The notes under the pieces were generated by a model, which was not told the origin of the DNA, did not search any database, and saw only the letters and a list, made by a program, of their open reading frames with translations. Shown one piece after another: positions 43,547 to 44,379 of a stretch of DNA of 44,379 nt; the first letter of the stretch is position 1, and each line of letters begins with the position of its first letter. The stretch is from the NCBI RefSeq assembly GCF_002027545.1, contig NZ_MXAN01000044.1:1-44379 (forward strand), given 5' to 3'. Origin of the DNA: Moraxella lacunata (GTDB lineage Bacteria; Pseudomonadota; Gammaproteobacteria; Pseudomonadales; Moraxellaceae). Made by a program: the position numbers and the translations under genes.

Positions 43547-44284
43547 ATGATAAACATTCACCAAATCCACGCCTTAGCCGATGATTGCCCTTATGATTTT
43601 AGACAAGGGGTGCAAGCCTTGCCTGATGACCAAGAATGCTTGGGTGTGGGGGCGGATTTGTCGGTGGCAACGCTGTTGCACGCCTACCGCTCTGGGGTGT
43701 TTCCGTGGTTTCATGATGAACCAATAGCATGGTGGTCGCCCAATCCCAGATGCGTGCTAACGCCCAGCGACTTTAATCCTAAAAAATCGCTCATTCGCAA
43801 GGCTCGCCAGTCCACATGGACATTGACGACCAACCACGCCTTTACCGATGTGATACAGGCGTGTAGCGAGCCACGAGCCTATGCCGATGAGACGTGGATA
43901 GGGCATGAGATGATACAGGCATATACCGAACTGCACGAGCTTGGCGTGGCGGTAAGTGTGGAGATATGGCAAGATGAGCCACTAACCAGTGCCTTGATAG
44001 GCGGACTGTATGGGCTAAATATCGGGGCGATGTTCTGTGGCGAGAGTATGTTTCATCGGGCAACGGACAGCTCAAAGGTGGCATTTTGGGGGCTTATGCA
44101 GTTATGCCAAAGGCAGGGCGTGGCACTCGTGGATTGCCAACTGGAAAATTCGCATTTGATGAGTTTGGGGGCAAGCCTGATGGATAGAGATGAGTTTTTG
44201 GGTCGGTCGGATACGCTCATGCGTACGGGTGTGGCAGGACTGGGTGGGCAACGGTTTGTCATGGCGGTGCGTGAGCTGTGTTGA
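43547..44284 (+). CDS. aat: Leucyl/phenylalanyl-tRNA--protein transferase
   Basis: Aat adds Leu or Phe from aminoacyl-tRNA to N-terminal Arg or Lys of proteins, marking them for ClpS/ClpAP degradation (N-degron pathway). Motifs include YRSGVFPWFHDEPIAWWSPNPRCVL, TWIGHEMIQAYTELHELGVAVSVEIW, LIGGLYGLNIGAMFCGESMFHRATDSSK and VDCQLENSHLMSLGASLMDRDEFL. The start at 43547 gives 245 aa, the usual size; the longer frame begins with a TTG at 43472 and is rejected. It is complete in the window, 95 bp from the edge. Confidence 0.95.
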   Translation: MINIHQIHALADDCPYDFRQGVQALPDDQECLGVGADLSVATLLHAYRSGVFPWFHDEPIAWWSPNPRCVLTPSDFNPKKSLIRKARQSTWTLTTNHAFTDVIQACSEPRAYADETWIGHEMIQAYTELHELGVAVSVEIWQDEPLTSALIGGLYGLNIGAMFCGESMFHRATDSSKVAFWGLMQLCQRQGVALVDCQLENSHLMSLGASLMDRDEFLGRSDTLMRTGVAGLGGQRFVMAVRELC

Positions 44285-44379
44285 TGGGTTGGTGTTTCTG
44301 TATTGCTGTCTTTGTGTCTTGCTATTTTATTGATTTTATTCTGACAAATTTATTTTAACATACACTCAACAAACCACAA

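Overview
The window looks like chromosome from a Moraxella-type gammaproteobacterium (Moraxellaceae). This is inferred from the gene set: L-lactate permease with FMN L-lactate dehydrogenase, a ZnuD-like zinc receptor, a haemoglobin/transferrin/lactoferrin-type TonB receptor, a LolD with one LolC/E-type permease, and unlinked trpGDC. The moderate AT content and the abundance of short palindromic intergenic repeats fit too. No 16S gene or other decisive marker is present, so the species stays open.

Layout. 0-2.8 kb: a hypothetical gene and the lipoprotein-release ABC transporter. 2.8-6.3 kb: lactate uptake and oxidation (lctP, lldD), with a hairpin and five tandem octamers between the two genes. 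6.3-10.9 kb: a thioredoxin-fold protein, mtgA, trmB, a membrane protein with a pilin-like tail, a phosphoesterase and pdxH. 11-13.4 kb: a RelE-like toxin-antitoxin pair, repeats, glmM. 13.7-16.7 kb: a PreP-like M16 protease. 16.7-20.3 kb: rpiA, trpG, trpD, trpC on the minus strand, with repeats in the two gaps between the trp genes. 20.5-24.2 kb: a 37-residue lipoprotein and an M16 peptidase pair, one with the zinc motif and one without. 24.6-29.4 kb: rsmE, ridA, dadA, a CPBP protease, an alpha/beta hydrolase and tRNA-Leu(UAG). 29.6-34.6 kb: two TonB-dependent receptors, the first behind a Zur-like box and the second behind a Fur-like box. 35-37.5 kb: a Lys-rich protein, orn and a matrixin-like protease. 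37.5-42.1 kb: an AT-rich minus-strand cluster. 42.4-44.3 kb: hslO and aat.

The most interesting locus is the AT-rich cluster. It encodes a MotA-like protein with a very long coiled-coil tail (ZorA-like), a MotB/OmpA-like protein (ZorB-like) and a helical protein whose C-terminus resembles the EH-signature domain of ZorC. That is the core of a Zorya anti-phage system. However, neither the ZorD helicase nor the ZorE HNH nuclease is encoded next to it, and the expected glutamate of the EH signature appears to be glutamine. A small unrecognised gene lies 21 nt upstream and may belong to the operon.

The second theme is intergenic DNA. At least four families of short inverted-repeat elements (called A to D here) fill most of the longer gaps. 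One family-A copy carries a 123-bp inverted-repeat element inside it, and a direct repeat marks that insertion. One family-C copy sits in the leader of the Fur-box receptor gene, and another copy is an internal-deletion derivative.
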